Shown here piece by piece: positions 39,701-45,700 of a stretch of 64,000 bases of DNA (positions within the stretch are counted from its first letter, which is position 1; each line of letters opens with the position of its first letter). The DNA lies in contig BQKZ01000544.1 of the NCBI GenBank assembly GCA_036244855.1, positions 5,797-69,796 of the forward strand, given 5' to 3'. Position numbers and translations under genes: made by a program. Source of the stretch: Temnopleurus reevesii (Eukaryota; Echinodermata; Echinoidea; Temnopleuroida; Temnopleuridae). The notes under the pieces were generated by a model, which was not told the origin of the DNA, did no database searches, and worked only from the letters and a program-made list of their open reading frames with translations.

Positions 39701-42700
39701 AAACAGTTCACATATGCAGTACTTCACACAGTGCATTTAAGAAGTGGCATGATAGCACTATCAATGTTTTAATCACGTGAGTTTCTCATCATAATCTTTG
39801 GTTTATTCGGTCATTCTTATAATTTTTCTGCATTTAAATGCATTCTTTTGTAGCAGTAATCCCTTTCTGTTTCCTCAAAAATCTTTATCATTTAGGTCGG
39901 TAGATTATAATTTTTTCATGGATTATATCTGCGAATTCAATACCCCAAATAATTATCCCACTCTACAGTAATATGGCAATACCATATGGAGTCAAGCATC
40001 TTGAAATTTTGCACACTCGGTTCCCTAGCATTGAGATGCTAGCTTTTAGTTTAGCCCTGAAATACAGCCATTTTGGAGTAATCAAGCGCCATGAGCGCCC
40101 AGCTGTGGCGGATACCGGCGCTATACAAGAGGCCATCATCATCATCATCATCATTTTTCAAAACTAATTCACAGAGGATTTACATAATCCAATACACAAA
40201 CGGACTTAGGATAAAAACATGATGTATTCATTAATTTATTACATTATAAACCAACTGCAAAGTCCTAAAATATCTATATTTTTCCAGAATTTAATGATAG
40301 TGACTATGCCAGAGAGTTGCATGACCAAATACTGTGGGCTTACTAGATTCAAAGTACCATGGTCAATTAATATGAAAAGGCTAAAAGATTGAACCATACA
40401 AATCATGCTTGCTGGCAAGAAACATGCCTAGATTTTAATCACAAAGATGGCCCATTACTGATCAATGCCCTATTGCATAAAAAGTTGCGTTTAAACGCAA
40501 ATCAGAAAATTTAACGCAATTCTATTTTCTACCAATCAGAAGCGCGTATTTAGGACTTGCGTTTAATTTTCTGAGTTGGGTTTAAACGCAACTTTTTATG
40601 CAACAGGGCCCTGGAGTGATAAGTCTTTCTCCTTTTATTTCTACTCACCTTATTTCCATCTATTGGGTTATCACTAAGATGTACAACGGGACCTGGATGT
40701 GTTTTTCTTGATCTGAAACAAAAAAAAGGGATAGAAGTGAAGAAAATATTAGGTCACAATTCCATGACTATCATTTGGTCATGGTAAAATGATTTACATT
40801 CAAATATACATTTAGGAACATGAAAAATGATAGGTAATTATTGTTAAGTTATGTTGAACAAAAATGTATAATTGTCAAGCTGATAATGTTGCAATCTCTT
40901 AGAACATCTATGAACAACACCATTTAATTTAGCTTTAAAATCTATTGTTTTCATATGGAAACTTAGAATAGATAGCTGTGTTTCAATTGATGATATAACA
41001 ACTTCAACAAACACTTTCGTTCATTTCTTCCACAGTCCTGAGACAGTGCTTTCTGTGTAATTTTATTATACTATCAGGATATTGATAGAAAACAGCGGAT
41101 TCGCTGATCTATTGTGCCTGTACAAATATTTACAAATAAATAGATAAATAATTAACTTACAATTCGATTGCTTTGTTCCAATTGATGACATAACCAGAAA
41201 GTACAAATGATTCAATGTTGACAACATGGACGTTCCCCCTCTCTGTTCCGATGTACAGCCATTTGCTTTGGAACGGGAGATCACAGTATGTTATCCTGTA
41301 AAAAGAGAAAGAGAAAGAGAATTGAGTGTATTTCCACAAAAATAATTATCACTAAACCAAGCTATGGTTCCTCCTACATTCTTTATTGCATCCTCTCTGT
41401 TCCGATGTAAACCACTTGCTTTGGAACGGGAGATCACAGTAAGTTATCCTGTAAAAGAAGAACAGAAAGACAATTCTCTTTAAAGATTTAAAAGATTTAA
41501 TGTCTATTCTCATAGGTCATTAGTACTAGAATAAGCTGTGGCATCTCCCCCATTTTAAAAAGACTGTCCCCTCTCTGTTCCAATGTAAAGCCACTTGCTT
41601 TGGAAAGGGAGATTACAGTATGTTATCCTGCAAAAAAGAAAGAGAAAAACATTTCTCTATGAAAAGATTAAGTTTCTTAACACATTGGTCATTATTAATA
41701 AAACTATACTCCCTCCATTCTTTTATTGTCTCCTCTCTGTTACGATGTACAGCTAATTTCTTTGGAAGGTGAGATCATAGTATGTTATCCTGCAAAAGAG
41801 AAAGAGAAAAATGATTCTCTTTAACGATTGAGTGCCATTTCACATGTACATGTAGGTCATTATTCTCAGACCATGCTTTGGCCTATCCCCAATTTGTAAT
41901 ATTGTCTTCTCTCTGTCCCTATTTACAACCATTTGCTTGGGAAAAGGAGATCACAGAAATCTTGCAGAAAATAAAGAGACAATTCTCTGTAAAAACTATA
42001 TAAGTTCCTTCTCACATATATCATTAGATCAATAAACCAAGCTAGTCACAAAACCGAAGTGAAATGATACATCCAGGAAACCCGATATATTGACTATTTG
42101 ATAGATCACAATATCTATCTTGCTACATGTACATTTCGCAGAAGAACCTGAAATTGTTTTTAATACTCTTTATCAACAGGGTACATTGTATTTCAAAGCA
42201 ATATCCTATACATTGACCTTTTTGTACGAATAGATTCAAATATATTGCTTGACGGAATAGAAAAAGTTGAAATACAATATATACAGTACATGAGTATCAA
42301 TGGTTTATTGAAAATGAATGTTTCATTGCAGAACAGTCATTATTTATCATTAATTATTCAAGTTATCATAAAACTAATAACACAGCAGGGGTATGCATAA
42401 ATATTCATTATCAATCTAAATAGTGAAAAATCTACTACGTTTCGAGACAACAGATGAAATGATTCAGCTCTACATCATTTGCCAAGTCACTTTTCAATGT
42501 AGAAAGTTTCCTGACCCCATCGGCAGTAACCCAACAACCTATTCCGTCTCATATATTATGCATTGGCAGTCGGCAACATGGTAGGGTCACTAGGGAGCAC
42601 GCACACACCGGTGGCTATAAATAGACAGGTCTATCAGCCAAATTGGCACTACGCTATACAGAGATGCTGGATGAAATGGTGAGAAATATTCTGATTCTAG

Positions 42701-45700
42701 AATTTTCATCATCTAATCGCTAAATGCGACGCCTCCGTTTCCAGTGTGGTCAGTTTATTTTCGTCCATCAATCAGTAAATTGCTGCACTCGATATGATGG
42801 TAATTGGAAGGACAAACAAATTGAAAATAATTTGCCTCGTTATATTTGCCAGTGTTTACACACATGAGGATATTTCCCATTCGAAATCTTGCATTGCTAC
42901 CTACATATCTATAAATCAACTAGTCCTCCACTTTGACATAAAATCCAATTCTGCCAATTATAAATGACAGAATCGCTTGACTATAGCAAGGATGAGTGTA
43001 CTCTTTAACAAGGGGGTAGATTTGCCGTTTCTCATCTAAAATGTTGATTAAAAAATTGACATTAGTGTAAATGTCTAAAAAAAATTGATGTGAAGAGGTT
43101 CAATCATGGTAATACAAATATGTTTAGATTATTTCAATTAAAACTTTGTGTACATTATTCGACCATATTTTGGTTCAGTAGAGCTTCCTTTAACAGCAGG
43201 CAGATTTGGAGCTAACCAACTTTAAAACAAAAAGATAGATACATGTAGATAGATAGACAGATAAATGGTTTCTTAATTCAATCGTTGCAGCTCAAAGCTG
43301 AATTGCGATTGCAATTTAGAGTCAGAAAAAGGCTAAATTTATTTTTTTAAATATGTGCAATAAGATAATTAAATTCTAAAAAATCATGCTGTAGTGCAAA
43401 ACTGGCTCAAATAAGACCCAGCAGCTTGAACAACCTATAACTTGGCTCTAAACCAAATATTTGTCTTTTCCTTTCATAGAGTGGTTCATACAGATATGAG
43501 TAAAGTATTACTGAATACTATCCAAAAAATTATCATGGGACTACCTATTAATATTCCAATTGATCATTTCAAAGTGTGCCATGACTGAGTTTGCATGTCT
43601 GACATATCTCAGCATAGATATGATGCATGACATAAATGGTTAAAAAATGAATGATTAATGCCTAAAAACCAATCTCATCATCATCATCATGCATTATTCA
43701 TGCCTAGAACAAACAAATTCTCTGAATTCAAAGGTTGAATGCTCGTGATAAGATTATACTACTGAATCAAATTTGCATGTTGGTATTTCTTAGATACTGG
43801 AGCAAGGCACTTCACAGTATTTACTTTTCGATTCATAACTACACAAACCTACAATCTGTTATCTTGTTGACAACCAAATTATCTGATTCCAATTGAATGT
43901 GTACATCGATAATTCATTGCTACACATGGTGTAGGCTTTTAAGCAAAAACAAATTCTATCAGCTTTCCTTTTAATTTGTGTGAAAAATGATGGTTAATAC
44001 GTCTACTGAAAATTCATGCCTAGTGTAATTTTTCCGAACATGAATTTGACAAAAATTTATCAAATATTCCAGAAATATCCAGAGGAGAAAGGAAAGGGAA
44101 GAGAGAAGTGAGAGAGGTATGGCCGAGGAGAACAAGAGAATAAATGTAAAGATGAAAGGTTGTAGAAATCGTGTCTTTTATGAGACACTCGACTGCAGTG
44201 ACGTCAGAGGATCTTAGGGCTCATTGAGGCTTGGTTGTTAGTGGCGACGTATTTTCGGTTTATGAATACTCCGAACAAGCTCTCAAAAATGTATATTTTT
44301 ATGGAATACATGACGGTGTGCTGAACAAAATATATTGAACAAATACTATACTGTGTATCTTTAATAAAAACTAATACCGATGAATGCTTATACAATATAT
44401 CAGCTATATGATAATTCTTTTTAAGTCTATGAATATTCCAAACATGCATAGTACATTTTTTAGCATGGAAAAATTTCTTCTTTTTTACTATTTTTTAATT
44501 CATTTTTCACACATTTGATGAGGAAAATAAGACTAAGAAAGGAGTGAACAGCCAAAGAGCATCTAAAAATGACTTTTCATGTTAAATTTACCATGCTAAC
44601 CTATAATCATACAGTGATTCTTAAATTTAAGTGAAAAGCAAAGAAAGAAAATGAAAAATTCAGGTGGGGTCATTTTCAGAGAGTTGGTTGGTGGAGGTAA
44701 TCCAAACAAAACAAATCAAATCAAATGAAATCAAAATTTTGTGTGCCTTTTCTCCATGTTCTGCTCTAGCTCATATGTGCATGTTGTCTCCTCTTTCTTT
44801 CATTCTCTATGTCTCCATCCCTCTTTCTCCCATCCCTTTCTCTCTTTCCCGCTCTGCCTTCATTCCTATCCCTCTTTCTATTTTCTATCATTCCAACTCT
44901 TGTCATCCTTTCCCTTTTCCTTCCCTCCCCATCTCGCTGCTCGCCAAGTACAGAAAAACAAGCCTCTAGTAATTGTTCAATTTATATCAACCGCCACTCA
45001 CAACAAAGAAATTCCAAAGATATTAATTTCCTGATTTATGAATTGTAGTCTGCAAGGTCTCGATTAATTGTTCTTGGAAACCGAAGAAGAGAATTGCTCT
45101 ACTTTGTTCGCAAATCAAAATGGATGGTACTTGGTGCTTGCAAACAGATTTTCTTGAATGTCATGCAAAGATGATTGGCCAGTAAATTCATCATGCTTTA
45201 GGGTAAACAATTGACTGAATATTTGCAGGGTGAAATAATTATATTGACTTGTGTGAGGTTATGCTGTGGCAATTCAAATCCAGGTACGTCAAATAGAAAA
45301 GTCAGAGATTTTAAACTTGCAACGATTCCTTTTTAAGCCTCTGACACTGCAAAAGTAAGGTGACATTGTTACACATAGCTTTTGCTTCACAGTGTAATAT
45401 TTTACATAAAGATTGTAAGAAAATGAAAAATGTAATTAGGTTTCAATTTATGGGTAACCTTTTTTTGTTGGTAATTGATTTCAATGAGAAGAAATAAGAT
45501 TCCAGGTAAAACAGGTAGAATTGGAGATATTCCTAAGAATTTATCCAAAAAACTAACAATACTCAAACTTCAACAGAAGACCAATTTTGAAGGACTCACT
45601 GTGTTTGTTATACCATCTACACCTGTGGTGTAAAGTAAAAATCTATGCAGTGTCGAATTGGAATGAATATCAGCATCTTGTCTGAGTATTGCAACCACAT

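Noticed and set aside
5781..41978. Exon copies as simple assembly duplication of alleles
   Set aside because: The copies are truncated, diverged to different degrees and arranged by a consistent rule, which haplotype duplication would not give; still, copy number needs long reads.
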